This document shows, piece by piece, positions 36,601 to 49,400 of a DNA stretch of 64,000 bases (its first letter is position 1; the number at the start of each line of letters is the position of its first letter). This DNA comes from Cheilinus undulatus (taxonomy: Eukaryota > Chordata > Actinopteri > Labriformes > Labridae). The notes under the pieces were generated by a model. It worked only from the letters and a program-made list of their open reading frames with translations. It was not told the DNA's origin and did no database searches. A program made the position numbers and the translations under genes. The stretch is from assembly GCF_018320785.1 (NCBI RefSeq), contig NC_054867.1, forward strand, positions 31,933,855-31,997,854, read 5' to 3'.

Positions 36601-38459
36601 TGCATACAAAAAAAGCACTGGTTGCTGCCATGTGATTGGCTGATTAAATATTTGGGTTAATAAGTAGTCGAAGAGGTGTATCTAATAAAGTGATCTGTGC
36701 TCATACATCATCTTTTCTAAAATTTTTTAAGTTATACGCTTTCACTGTTTTCTTGCTCATTTGTTCATTATTCAAAAACCAATCATTTAGTTTTAGCGTA
36801 TTTAGCGCTGCAAGCCTTCTCTGACCTGAAGTACTCTCAGAGACAGCGAGGGCTATATTTAGAAAGGCTTAAAGCACATAGTGACCAACCAGTCAAAGGC
36901 AATCTCTGACCTTCCTTCACTGACAGCTCATCTCCACATTCACCGGTTCATCCAGGCATATCCAAACCATTAACAGCCTTTTAGCATGGCTGCCCAATTC
37001 TCTCAGCTTTGACAGTTTTGCACAAATATCAGTGCATGATTCAGTAAAACTTTTCTTTTTAAAACAAATACAATCTGTTAGATTCTTTGTCAGTGCACTC
37101 TGTCTCTTTGTGCAAGTATTTAAACCTGAAGTTTTATGACCTGGAGAATATCTTCTTGGAAATCATACTTTTTAAGGTTAAATTAGGTGATTTTTTTACT
37201 TCTTGTGGCAGAGATTTTAAGAAGAAAAATAAAGTCAAAACCACCATTGACATATCTGTGTATGAGTAGAAGATATTAGAATTTGGATAGAATGTTATGA
37301 ATTGAGGATAAAGATTTAAAAAAGCGAATTCACATGGATTTTGTTGCTGACATTTTTTTTCTATTTTGTACGTTCATTTAAAATTGGGCTTTAGTTTAAA
37401 TATATGCAAACTGGATTTAAGCAGCACATGAAACCATGTGCATCATGTTAAGCCCCCTCTATCCTGTTTGTTACAGCCTGCAAATGTGCATCCGGTAATA
37501 TAATGTTAGAGTAGCTAAAAGTTTCCAAACCTGTTTGTGTGTAGACAAAAATTACTGAATTACCTTTGTGACTGGAGAAAAATCAACATTTTTTCCCTTA
37601 AGTTTCTATGGTCATAAGAGGAGCCTTTTTTAATTCTTAGGTTTGACTTAGACAAGGAGTGTGACCAGAAAGCAAAAGCAGCTCTCCTCCTTTGTGCGTC
37701 CCCCACACACTGGCATACTCACTACTGCCTGTGTGACCTATATATCCAAACCCTCCCAAATCTCCCAGTGCATGTCTTAGCTCAGCACTGGGATTTGTTC
37801 CCACTCTGTTGCCTGAAGTTACATTAGTTACTTGTTGACAGGACTGGGACGCTCACCTTGTCCTGCTCCTCAGTTGAGTGGTAACCTGAGGTCAGCAGCA
37901 TGTCAGCGAGGGCAGGGCTGCTGGGTGTGTCTGTGGTGGAGGAGGAGCGTGGGCGTCCAGCCTGAAGCAGGGCCTCATGGGTGCTTCGCCTGTGGATCTG
38001 GGGGCTTCCCTTCTGGGGAGGGTCCCCAGAGCCCCCCACCTTGCTGCGGCGGCTCTGCAGGCTGGTGCCTCGCTTCATCATGGGTGGAGCACCTCGGATC
38101 TGCTGCAGAACTCTGCTCAGAGCTGCGGGAGGGGCGGAAGTGGCAGAGTTGTCAGAATCCACGGGCAGGGCGGAGGAGGCGGGGGCGTCCCCCACCTCTG
38201 ACCCTACATCAGTGGGTTCGGAGGAAGGGGCGCCCGTGCAGGACGAGAGGGAGTCATGTGGGGAAACGGAGGAGCGTCGGCGCTGTGGCTGGAAGAAGTG
38301 CTTCAGGCCATGGCCCAACGCTCCCATGTTCTCCAGGGCATTATGGGTGATTTTGGACAAGCCGTGCTCTGACTCCGATGCCCTCCTGCCGGCCTCCGGC
38401 TCTGCTCGACCTCCTACGTCCGGCTCTTCTGGACTCTGCTCACTACTACCCTGATCCAT
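30689..38459 (-). CDS. tmcc1: Transmembrane and coiled-coil domain protein 1
   Basis: Coding exons: 37857-38459, 33357-33776, 31341-31825, 31106-31241, 30689-31003; about 652 aa, the length I recall for human TMCC1. The N-terminal region is disordered ([50 protein letters not shown]). Then comes the conserved block [20 protein letters not shown] and [20 protein letters not shown], and next [21 protein letters not shown] coiled coil around [20 protein letters not shown] follows, then a Gln run and two C-terminal membrane helices separated by [12 protein letters not shown]. Known role of the family: ER membrane protein working at ER-endosome contact sites in endosome fission. The start ATG opens [17 protein letters not shown], like human TMCC1. 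Confidence 0.95.
35979..36705. mobile_element. Fold-back Tc1-like derivative in a TMCC1 intron
   Basis: The left arm has ATCAACCAATCACATGGCAGC, AGTGACTT and GTGCCATATTTGTTGGTGG. The right arm repeats this inverted: GCTGCCATGTGATTGGCTGA near 36625, and the end GTGTATCTAATAAAGTGATC near 36676. Between them (36390-36600), CCCAGTAGATCAGTAGTTTC is the inverted form of the next part of the same family. So it is two left ends joined head-to-head rather than a normal element. Confidence 0.6.
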
Positions 38460-38639
38460 CTGAGACCTCCAGTTTCACAGTGAGGCTCTACTGGGGGTGC
38501 AGGGGACTAGCTATGCCCCGTTGACACCCCCCCCACCCCCCTGAGAGACTGGTTGAGAGCCGGGAAGCAGAGGGGACGGCGCTCAGTTGGACCTTTTGAG
38601 TGGGCATGCATCTGTGGCTTGGCTCAATGTCATGCTTGT

Positions 38640-39424
38640 CTACCACAAAAGGAAAATAAAATGAATTATGACATGCAGCAGTGGGTGATGAACATAATAA
38701 GCAGTGGCAGAATATAAAACAAGAAACACAAACTGGGTTGACACAGACATGACAGCTCTTTTGCATTTTAATATAGGATGGATTGTCTCTTGTTTTGCCA
38801 TAAAATCAATTCATGATGGAAAAAAGTTTTCTGTTCTCTCTTTTCTGAGAGAAAACAGGTGGAGTCCATTCTTGCTGAACAGCATGAGGTATATCTGACA
38901 GTGCCAACCCAGTAATGCAGAAACACAAAGTCTACAAAATAAACAAGGTTAGAGAACACTTTCTGAAATGCTGATATTTATCATCACACATGGTGAAGGT
39001 CAATGCTCTCGACAATTTCTGAAATCTCTTTGTATTGGTTTATTTATGAGGATGTAAGCCAAACTTCACATGTGACCTCTTCCTAATTGAATAATTATAT
39101 TCCAGAAAGTATTCATCACAGAAATAAATTATCAACAAAACTTTTGGTGCTTGGATGGTGCTAACAAAGGAGGCTACAGAGAGTAAAAAAAGTAAATTAA
39201 ATTCTAAATGAACTGTAATTGTTATCCAATTTTCAGAGGATTAAGGTGTTCAGTGACCCACAGCCGTTCCACCCTGCATCTCATTTTATAACGAGACTAA
39301 AATCCTATACTGTGATGAGTCCACGTCCTCGGCTCTCAGGTGTCAACTTACATAAAAGCTTTTTAACTTTCACAGATTGTTAAGAGAATGAGAAAAAAAG
39401 CAAAAGAGAAAGAGTGTGACTTAC
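38640..39424. other. TMCC1 leader intron, 3' end
   Basis: The translation-start exon seems to begin after an acceptor at about 38640 (minus-strand ...gtggtag then ACAAGC). Nothing else was recognised in this stretch. Confidence 0.35.
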
Positions 39425-39468
39425 CATCAGCCCAGCTTCTCCTCTACTGGCTCACAACTCAGGATGGG
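39425..39468 (-). other. tmcc1: Candidate 5' UTR exon of TMCC1
   Basis: A 44-nt block lies between an acceptor (tgcttcatttag) and a strong donor (gtaagtca). It has no open frame of note. It is placed upstream of the start-codon exon, as expected for a leader exon. Confidence 0.35.
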
Positions 39469-42400
39469 CTAAATGAAGCAGAAATAGAAACAAAAGAAAG
39501 CATAAACACAGTGTTCTGTGCAGAAGAAATGATCTAAAAAGTCTTGGTTGCAATCCTTCAACCCAGCAGTTACTGGTTATAATGGGTATGTGAAGAAGTA
39601 CCTCAGAAGATGAGAGACTTAAGAGCTCCAAATATGCTGAGTCAACACTCAACCAACTAATGGACCTTCGTTTAAAACATACAGAGACGTGTAAGTCGAT
39701 ACAGGACGAGCCTGTAGAAACTATTGTACATTACAGCACTCATTACATGACAAAATTAACACATCAGCTCTTCACACACTTATTCCCTTCTGCTACCATA
39801 AAACAGAAACTTTATATATTGTATACTTACATATCAGATGCTACTAACTACCAATGTTTTTATTTGTTTGTATTCATTTTGTTTAAGGCTGTTTTTACTC
39901 TTCTAATGTTGCATTGCATTATTGCTATTTTGATCAAATATGCCATTAAGCAGACGACTCATCTGTAGTAAACACAGGAGGGGCAGAGATTTAAGAAGAC
40001 CCCTGCTGTCATAATTTTCTCCAATGAGCTGACAGATATCTACTGTTTCTATAACGCATTTTCATTTTAATTTTACAAGAAAAAAATGTATGCTACCTTT
40101 TGTTAGAATGCATTTTATTGTAAATTATTAAGCCATGTCTAAATCCGCAACAGTGCTAGCATTATCAATTGTTACCAACCCTCTAACTTTTGGATACACA
40201 ATATTGGATTTTTGCCAATTACCAACACTGAACAATTTCCAATGTTTATTAATTCATTTTAGCTGACAGGGAAATCAGTACTCATCTATGAATATAGAAA
40301 ACACTTTAACCTCCTGAGAACCTGCATGTACATATGAGGACATTGTTACATTTTGGCTTCCTTACATTATCAGAGTAAAGTCTACCACTGGATTGTTTTT
40401 TTATATTTGAGAGTTTAAGTAGTTTGCTTAGAAGGTATGGAGAATTCAAATTTAAATTTAAACATTTTAGGAATTTTCTTGAAAGGATTGGGGATCAGTT
40501 TGTACATTTTGGAAAGTATAATTAGATTTTTAGGGGTTATTTTTTGGGATATATTTGTGTTTTGGGGGGGATTTTGATTACTGTACAATATTTTGGGAGG
40601 AATTTGCTTTGAAATTTTGTTGAATTTGTCTGAAAATTTTCAGGAATTTTGAAAATTTGATTTCAAATGGACTCTGGGCTTTTTCAGAAAAGCTTACTGA
40701 AACATTTGGGGAGTGTTTTAGGACATTTTTTAAAGGGACTGTTGAATTTTCACAGAATTCTTTGGTAATACCTTTTTCATGTTTTGGGAATCTCTAATAA
40801 TTTTAAAGGCAACTTTCCAAGACCTCCAGAACTTGTAGTGGAATTCTAGTTCATAACAGTTAATAACAAGTTCTTGTGATCCATCATCAGCAAAATGACT
40901 ACATGGCTACATACATATCTTATTCACTAACACCAACTGGCTGAAACACACTCAAAAGGCATAAAACAAATAAAAGAATCTATATTTTGTGTTGTACAGT
41001 AGGATAAGCCTGTTGTCCTCATATGCAGATGTAATTTTTGGTGAAATCTACTTCCTGTTAGCTTTTATACTTAGCAACCAAGGTTTTATACTTGGTAACC
41101 AAGCTTTAGTATGCTGGCTCGAAACATCACTTGGTTGAAAATAAATACTTGAAATGGGAGCTCCTTGGTTTGTGGACCTTTACGCCTTGTTTACTTAGTT
41201 CTTTTTGGATCCAGCACCCTATTTACTGATGTGCATGTTCTATTTTTGATTTTTTTTTGTTAGGTTTTAAACTTATCAGGTTTTACTTTTCCCAAATAAG
41301 TGGAAGAAACTGAAAATGCATTCTAAAGTTTAAGTAACGAGGATGAACAAAGAAAAATACTTTAGCTTATGGTGTTGCCTTACAATCCAAAAACTTTTTC
41401 ATGCATATGGTCAGTATTTACAGTTAGCAGAAATTTTCATATCTGCCAACACAATATTATCAGAGCTATTATCTGCCTACTGATACTGTGTTGAAATATT
41501 GTGAATGCAAATTTTTTCTTTTTCTTTCTTTCCTTTTGATTTTGGGCTTTTTAAGTAAAAAACAGACCTATTTTGATTAAATTCACACATTGGTCATTGA
41601 AACATTGTTTTAAAATAACATGAAATTGATCACCTCAAATCTATCCCTACAAACTCAAACATAAGGAAGGAATTCAAGTGGATAATGATTACTAGACTCC
41701 AGAAATAACATCTAAAAGAGGCCAAATATATCCCAGCTCCTGTTTACAGAACTGTGGGGAAACATGTTATTAATCATACTCACAATGTTCTAGTCATGTC
41801 TAGGGATGTACAGTGTTATCAGTGATATGCAAATCATTCAAAAGCCTCAATATCTCTACATCTGATGTCTGGTGCATCCTTGACCTGTGATTTTCTTGAG
41901 AGCAAACTGATGTGGCTGCCAGAATTCATCAGACTGAGCTGCCATGGTATCAGTATAAGATGTTGAAGAATTAAGATATGAATTAGCAATCAGGCGCTTC
42001 TTCTAGTTTTAGATGGTCCGTTAAAATCTGTCCCATCTGGAGGAATAAGGTTCACATGAGCTATTTTTAGTCTTGCGAACTTGTTTGGATCTTTCCGAAC
42101 AAGGTCAAGGGTAGTAAGTGTAGGACCTCGATAGGTTCTCTCTTATAATGTAGGATTGGACAGCTAGTGGGACTGGAGTAAAGGAGGTTTGTACTAGGAG
42201 AGTGTTGTTGCAGACCTTGGAGCTTTCCTAAACAGCTGATGGTCAGACGCTGACATATGCAGGAGATTCTGGCACCCAGGGTGGCCATGGGTGACTGGCT
42301 GATTCAACAAGGGCTGCATCTGATCATATTGACCGAGAGGCTTGGGTTGGTCAGGCCTGGTGAGGCTGCAAGGGTTTGCACCTTTGAAAGCCATAAGTGA

Positions 42401-44986
42401 ATGCCTTTGCAATTTTCAACATCATATCAGTGTTGGCATATGAAAATTTCTGCTGATATTTGCAGCCAAGTTATACATTTCAGCAGTATAAATCATTATT
42501 GGCCTAAAATATCAGCAAAATGTACAAATGGCCATCAGGTATAACTGGTTCCTTAGAGCAACACAAACTTAAGAAACGCACACCATGAGCCCAGAACTTT
42601 TTGTATGAAGCCTCAAATGTACCAGACTGTTTTCTTTACCGCAGCTCTCTCTCAGCTCTGCTCGACTCAGCCTCTCTTTGCACTTGGTGTTTTTTACAGA
42701 ATCAGCTAGAATTAGATTGGAAATATCAGCAAAAATCCAATGTTGTGCATTCCTAGTAGTCATGTTCCAATCTGGTGAGACATATCTAATGTGCTATAAG
42801 AATTGTGCTATAGGAAATTACACAAGACCCCAGAGTGGCACTACTGGGAGTAACATCAAGTGGCCTGATTCAAACAGCCAAGAAACACCTGTAAAATATA
42901 TGAATTGCAGCAACCCTGAATTGCAAAACCCTAAGACTGTTGAAACCAATACCTCTCACTTATAACACATGGATACAAAAGCCTAGAACATCTACAAAAT
43001 GGTACACATACCTATTAAGATTCCATAAAAGGCCTGTTTACTACACAGTGGTGATCTGTAATGGCTTTACTGTCCCAGTGAGGGTTCTTTTTTCTTTTGT
43101 TTACATGCCCACTATATTTGTGCCATCTCTCTTTTGCACCTGGATTCCAACAAGATGTTTTTAAGTAGCATAAAAAAAGAAGTCTTCAATCCCAGAAACA
43201 GACATAGATCATCTGATTCTGCCAAATCTCACTACTGCTTGAACCACAGGAAATCAAAATCAAATCACCATCTCTCCAAGCACACAGTGCTCGACATCAA
43301 TTAATGTTTTGTTTGTGCCGGATGTTTTCTTACTTACATTATGTAAAGAAGCCTGAGTTACATACAGTTTATTGCTACGTGTGAAAACCATCATTGAGCA
43401 TCCAGACAGACTGTTTTAGAAGCGTGTTTATCCAAGGACATATCCCAGCCTTAAGTGATGGGTCTGACTGTGCAGTGCATGGATTATTTTGCAGACAAAC
43501 AGAAAAATGATTCCACGAGTCAGCAGAGCTATGAAGTATCACTTAACAAGCCAGCAGCACAATGTAGCAGAAAAAATGCTCCATTAGTGCTACACAGTGA
43601 CTCATTACTGCTGCTCCTGCTGTTAGATCTGCACTGTTGGATAAGAAAGGAAGCATGTTGTTAAGGGTAGGTGGTAGTGAGAATCATACAAAAAAAGAAC
43701 GGAATCTTACCAATGCTGGAAGAGAGGCTGTACATGTTTCAGTAATAACTTACAGGAGCCAATCATTTTAATTACTTGGTAAGAATCAAACTGTTCATGG
43801 ATTAACATGCAGCCTCTACCCTTCTATATGGGATGTTTGCAAGAAAAGTCTGACTACCAGTTACCTAAGAGTGCAATCGCTGACGAATACATTCATGTTT
43901 GAGACACTGAAGTGAACCACGAGAAAGATAGTCTGTGTTATAGTCTGTGTTCAACAGCGCTACCTACACTGGGATCATGTCTGCCTGGTTGCTGTGATAA
44001 TACTCACAGATGTAAGAAGTAAAGGTGTACATAAAAGTGTCTCCGATCATAATCTCAGGACTGTCAGTTGTCATATGTGGTCTACGTAAGTGACGCAGCA
44101 CCAAGAATCATCTATAAATGCCTTTGAAAAGCTATTTTCAACCCCTGATGAAAAATTCTTCACAGACATGAAACTATATCCAACATCTAAACTGAAAATA
44201 CAATAGCATGCAACTCCTTACGGCTAAAGGCAAAGTGTTCTCTCAGAAATGGGTCAGTCGACATTCGCCTATTGCCTCTGCGTACATGCAGCGATCCAAG
44301 GTCACATCATCTACAGAGTGACGTGTGTCTAGCAGCATTTGAGGCTTTTATTGTGTTAAAGAAGCATCTCTGGAAACAAACACTGTCATGACACATTTAA
44401 ACTGTCTGGTTCAGTGACTGTTTAATTCCAGTATTACATCTGCAAATATACCTCAGTTCAGCCCTAATTAGTTCCAGATTTTATTTAATATTTGTTATAA
44501 TTAACTGATAATGTTTTTAATTAAGTTAACTTGATGCTAGTGTTGAGCAAAAAAAAAAACAAGTATTAAATTCAATAACAATTTTAGTTCAATCAGTCAT
44601 GAAAATAATCGTGATTAAGTGATTACTGTGACACATACAGTGTCATTATTGTTTGATCCATAGGTTTTGCCATGTGGTAGATGTTTATTGTTATATTTCA
44701 GTTATAACAGTAACCCTTTTGTCAATTCTTTTCTAAAATCATTATTTCTTTACAAATTTAGATTTTTTTTTAGGTATCTTATGCTTGTTTTTCAAAATTT
44801 AAAGAGTGATCAAGTCTGAAAATTAACGTGAGGCATAGGTTGCAATATCAACGGCAAATAAATTGTGACATCAATATGAATCAAAAGAATTAGATTAGAA
44901 AATCATAGATTAGAATTTTATGATTTTTGTCATAATCGCACACAGTGGTCACAATCTTTCAGATATGCTTATCTTGTCTCCATATT
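39469..44986. other. Long TMCC1 leader intron or intergenic
   Basis: No gene supported. 40430-40830 is a degenerate AT-rich run of GGAATTTT/TTTTGGGA-like words. 41426-42455 is bounded by inverted repeats (listed separately). 42420-42540 has GATATTTGCAGCC/AAATATCAGC repeat-like sequence. I saw nothing notable in 42970-44980. Confidence 0.4.
41426..42455. mobile_element. Unclassified element bounded by inverted repeats
   Basis: AGCAGAAATTTTCATATCTGCCAACAC at 41426-41452 is matched in inverse by GTGTTGGCATATGAAAATTTCTGCT at 42430-42455. The inside (41990-42410) differs in composition, with two overlapping minus-strand frames I cannot identify. It could be a DNA element about 1 kb long, or a later insertion into an inverted-repeat family. 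Confidence 0.4.
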
Positions 44987-46097
44987 TAGGGCCCTATGAT
45001 TTCCACGTTAATGAAATCATGTACAGAATCGCAGAATCGGACAATAAAAATGGAATCTACTATCTAACACGGAAATCGCGGAAATTGAATGGATTTGACT
45101 GAAATGTGTTGTTTTTCGGAAAGAAGAACGTATAGCTGGGGAATATGTTCCAGGGGATCACAAGAGCGGGGCACAACGTGTGCCTCACTTCACAAACACT
45201 CACCCCGCCCCTTCCTAAACAATAAAAAGCATGTCAAAGCAGCTGCACAAAACACCGGCAAACATCACGTAGCTCAACACGGGGCAGTCCTGTGCGACAT
45301 AATGTTGCACCTACAAGAAAACTCATCCGTGCTTCGAGTTATTTTACCTCACCACACCAGAGAGTCACGGAGAGAGAGAGGTGTGTCTGTGTGCCAGGCA
45401 CACGGTTGAAGTCACAACTTGAAGACCTGCTCACCCCTCAGAGGCTTCAAACTCGTGTCAGACGGACTCGAGATTTTATGAAGTCCCGTGGTCTAAATGA
45501 TGTTACATTCGAGTATCAATTAGATTAATAATTCCTCCCGTAGATACTGTGGTTCCCTTTGGTTGCTTTATGAGCCAACACGTGTCCACATTTACTTAGC
45601 AGTCTGATATGAGGCAGACGGACAGACAGCGATGTATGGAGGGAGATGAGGAGACAACCGTTACAGTCTGGAGTAAAACACAATGCAGCATCAAACTGCA
45701 TAGACTGTCATAGACAGAGAGTAAAGAAAATTTAGGTAACAGGTTTATTTATAACCATTTAACTTTAATGTGACCTTCCTATTAAGTTACTATCACTCTG
45801 TGTTTGAGAGAACAGAAGGATTTCTTCATTCACATTATTAACATTAGTTAGGATGTGATTATTGATGTGGATGTGTCTTAAAATGTTGGAAATATCTGAC
45901 TGTTACACCGGTTATAATTATTTTATATCAGGGTTATCCAAACAATGGCTACTGGGCCAACTGTGGCCCTTTTACAATAAATTTAAGGTTATTTCTATCT
46001 AATTAGCAAACATTTTATTCATTTACATAAACAGGGCACTCTTTTTTATGGTAAAATTAGTATAAAAGTTAAAAAAACTGAATTTCACAGGGCCCTA
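44987..46097. mobile_element. TAGGGCCCT-ended DNA element, 1.1 kb
   Basis: Left end TAGGGCCCTATGATTTC, right end GAATTTCACAGGGCCCTA: a 9-bp perfect inverted repeat extending imperfectly to about 17 bp. Immediately outside both ends is CATATT (44981-44986 and 46098-46103), which would be a 6-bp target duplication. No transposase is visible; non-autonomous. Confidence 0.6.
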
Positions 46098-46251
46098 CAT
46101 ATTAAGATTAAACTATGGGGGTATACTGTACTGTATATAATAATGGAAATAAAAGTGTGCACCCAAAATCTGCAAAAACTAGAGACAAACAGCTTTAGCA
46201 AGAAAAGGAACACACAACATTGCAAGAATCCAAGTGCTTATATAAACTTAC

Positions 46252-46421
46252 CTTCAGATGTGGTCATCAGCAGATGATCAGTGGATCTATTTACAAAGAA
46301 AAAGGCAAAATCCAAGCAAATTCTGAACTCTGCTTCCTCGGGGTAATTCTTACAAATGGAATGGGGGATAGCTGTCGAACGTCAGTCAGCTGTTTCCATG
46401 GACATTTAGAAAAATCACGTG
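46252..46421 (-). other. tmcc1: Candidate alternative 5' exon of TMCC1
   Basis: A 170-nt block between acceptor ctttgcag and donor gtaagttt, both good. It ends ATGACCACATCTGAAG, so a short N-terminal extension is possible, but a tiny upstream frame (ATGTCCATGGAAACAGC...TGA) argues for a leader exon. Confidence 0.3.
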
Positions 46422-46582
46422 CTGCAAAGAAAACAAAGAAAAGGCAGTCTGAGTAACAGGGTGATGTAAAGACTACTCTGACATCACATATAATGCTGAT
46501 GCAACATCAAATGATTTTTTGTAGTATGCACAACACATTTTCTTTGGGGAACAAACAGTAGATCTGCATCAACATAGTCTAG

Positions 46583-49233
46583 ACCAGTGGTTCCCAACTT
46601 TTTTCCACCAAGCCCCCTTCTTCACGAATCTATGAAGAGCTGAGGCCCCCTGGGACCCACGGAAAAAGGTGCTGTATTGTTGTCAAAAATACACATCACC
46701 AAATGCTTCCCATCATGCCCTAGATATTTTGCAGGCAGTACAAAGAGACCAAATCTGTGAAGAGCAACTACAGGGCCTGGCTCCAAAACCTGCAGGTAGT
46801 CTTGATCTTGTGATGTTATTGTTGGCTCAGTTTGCACAACTTTTCAGAACAAGTGCTGATAAAGCTGGACAGAAATCTAACCAGCATGTCCTGTCAGACT
46901 ACACCTGTAAGGTTGCTATATAAAAGAAACAGAGCTTGCACAAGAGCTGTTCAGGCTGTGGCTTCATAAGTGAAATGAGATAATGAAAACACGTGTTTTA
47001 ATTTTGTACAACACAGGCCTCCAAGGGCTTTTAAATTAATTACTTGGGTAATATTAATTAATGGCGCCGAAAAGCCCCCTTGGGAATATCTGTAGGACAT
47101 GAACCGTTCGCAGGCCCTGTAGAGCCACAACTGATATAAAATGAATCATTGTGACCATTAAAATCTAAACAATGTATGACTAAGACATGTGAAATCGTTC
47201 TTCTCATGAAGATGAAGTCATCTTTGCATCCAGATGAGATCACTACCACCCCTACATTGATATCACCTAATGGTGTTAATGAAGTTTCCTTTGAATTCAA
47301 GTATTACACCGAAAAGAGCTTTTCGTGAAATAAGCTAACGTCATGGAGCTTACTATAAACATACACTGTAGGTTTATTATTTGATTTACACATTAGGTAA
47401 CAGGTGCATTCGGTGTCATTACACGTTGGCTACCTGTAGTAAAGCATTTGTTTGAGTAAGAAGAGGCAGATAGCGTAATAAAAGAAAATAATTTACTCGT
47501 GTAAGTATAGACTTCCTATGACTGATGTTTAAGTAACTGCAAATAGTCTGAGCTCAACGGTTTAACGTTAGCTAACGCTAAGAAGGGGCTGATATTAGCA
47601 GCTTGCTAGCAGCCTTCGTAGGCCTGGCATATAAAAACTCAGCTGTGATAAATATTTGCCAAAGCCATAAATACAACACATAGTTTTATCCAAGGGTTGT
47701 GCTAATCGTTAATGTGAATAAAGTCATAGTGCACCGTTGCCTTAGTTTTGATGGGTTGCCTGCTCTCCTTTTAGCTAGCAGGATAAGCTACCGTAGTGCA
47801 CCGTGTTCGCTTTACTGCACGGTGTACACCGGTGTGGCTGTGCGGGGCGAGGTCGTTGTGTTATGTTAGTTTATCTGTAATTGCACATTAACGCCAGAGT
47901 TTGTGTCCAAAATTTAGCGTCAAAAACATACTCAGAGTGCAGCCACGTTTAACAGCTGCATATATTGGCCAAGACTAAAAGCTATCCACCCGCCCGGTTT
48001 ACCAGAGCAATTGTTTTGACATTCCCCTTCATCTTTCAACTGACATAACAGTTCGTAAATAAAAGGTTGTCATTTTTGTGTTCTTATCTACATGCTTAAA
48101 AGCTATAGCTCATTCTCCTTATAAGATGCAGCAAGGTATCATTTCTGCCATAAATACAGGTGCTCAAGTGTTTATTCTTAACGTTGTCATCCATAACAGT
48201 TTCCAAAATGTAACATTATGATTCGTGTTGCACTGAGTTTTATACAGGATTTTTGGTTGTCTTTCACTCATCACATCAACATGAATACAATTACTGGCCA
48301 AGCTGAAATGAAATCCACAACCTGTATGATGATCACACTCATGTATTTTAAACCACTGAAGTAGTTTAACATTTAACATGCCTAAATCTAACATTTTGAT
48401 TATTCTATGTAGCAGTTGATACTGTAGCATCCGTTTGTGTAACAAAGATCTATACTGCACTTATGGCCATTTACCCTTAAAACTGGAGCTTTATTTTTTA
48501 GTCATGCGCCAGCACCTTGCCTGTCAACACCATAATAAAACGGCCCTCACAGGTGTGAAAAGCTCAGACACACCGGGTGAATTTAGATTGGAGGTATCTG
48601 GTAGCCATCTGTCACATACTCCCACTAGGCTTTCTTAATCACACCTAGAAGTCTTGTATTTCATGGTGGCGTATTTAGTCCAACAGCTCTCACAGTATAG
48701 GTTTGCATTAGCGTTTGGAGTCTCCTCTTCGCGATTGTAATATTAACCAGCGCTGAACCTATCTGAGGACAACGCCAGAGCTGTTAGATGGATCAGTTTG
48801 TTTAGCATATCCTGGTATAACCGCTCTGAAAATGTCACTGAATCCGGCCTGGGTGTTGTCCCCAAAGAGTAACCTCTACATATTTTCTCAACGGCATAAG
48901 AGATCCTTTGCAGCTGTATAAACTTGCATGTAAACACGGTTATCATCGCCCACCCAGACTAACCTGGGTGGTAAAACAGGCGCTTACTCGCCGCCTGGCC
49001 ACTACTCCGCCTGTCAGTTAGCAGGCTGGCTAGACTCTAGCTAAAAAAACAACATTCAGCTTCAGCCATGGTTAGCTACAGGCAAACAGGGCACCCCGCC
49101 AGGCGGCAGCCACAACAGCATAAACAACGATGATCAACCTAAAACACTGTACAGATCAGATAACAGCGTACGGAAACACGTTTCATTCATACAACACGTC
49201 GCAAAATGTGTGTTTTTGCTGTCTTCAACTTAC
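46583..49233. other. TMCC1 first leader intron, no gene seen
   Basis: 46583 begins with CAGTGGTTCCCAACTTTTTTCC, the end of a common fish hAT-like repeat whose other end I did not find. From about 47540 to 49230 the sequence becomes less AT-rich with more CpG, as expected near a promoter. The open frames here show no family features. Confidence 0.4.
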
Positions 49234-49400
49234 ATGGGCGCTGAGAGGATTGTGTTGATGACCATTCATTTCTCCCGATGGTGGAACACTCCCACGATGA
49301 CGTCAAATAGCGTGCTCGACGTCAGAACAGCTGAGTACCAGAGGTACCGGCGACTGAGCTGTGCCGGTGATCCGGTTAAAAAGATTGAAAACCACTCCCT
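49234..49400 (-). promoter_or_regulatory. tmcc1: TMCC1 first exon/promoter with full CRE
   Basis: On the minus strand a GTAAGT donor (acttac at 49228-49233) follows GCGCCCAT and ends a noncoding exon. The palindrome TGACGTCA lies at 49298-49305, about 65 bp upstream of the donor. The region is CpG-rich compared with its surroundings. This is the best candidate for the TMCC1 promoter; the start site itself is not visible. Confidence 0.4.

Noticed and set aside
37832-38454. Long plus-strand frames opposite the TMCC1 start exon
   Set aside because: Antisense shadows of a GC-rich coding exon; no start, splice or family evidence.
48743-48946. 67-aa minus-strand frame near the TMCC1 promoter
   Set aside because: No family resemblance, no splice context, and in a likely leader intron.
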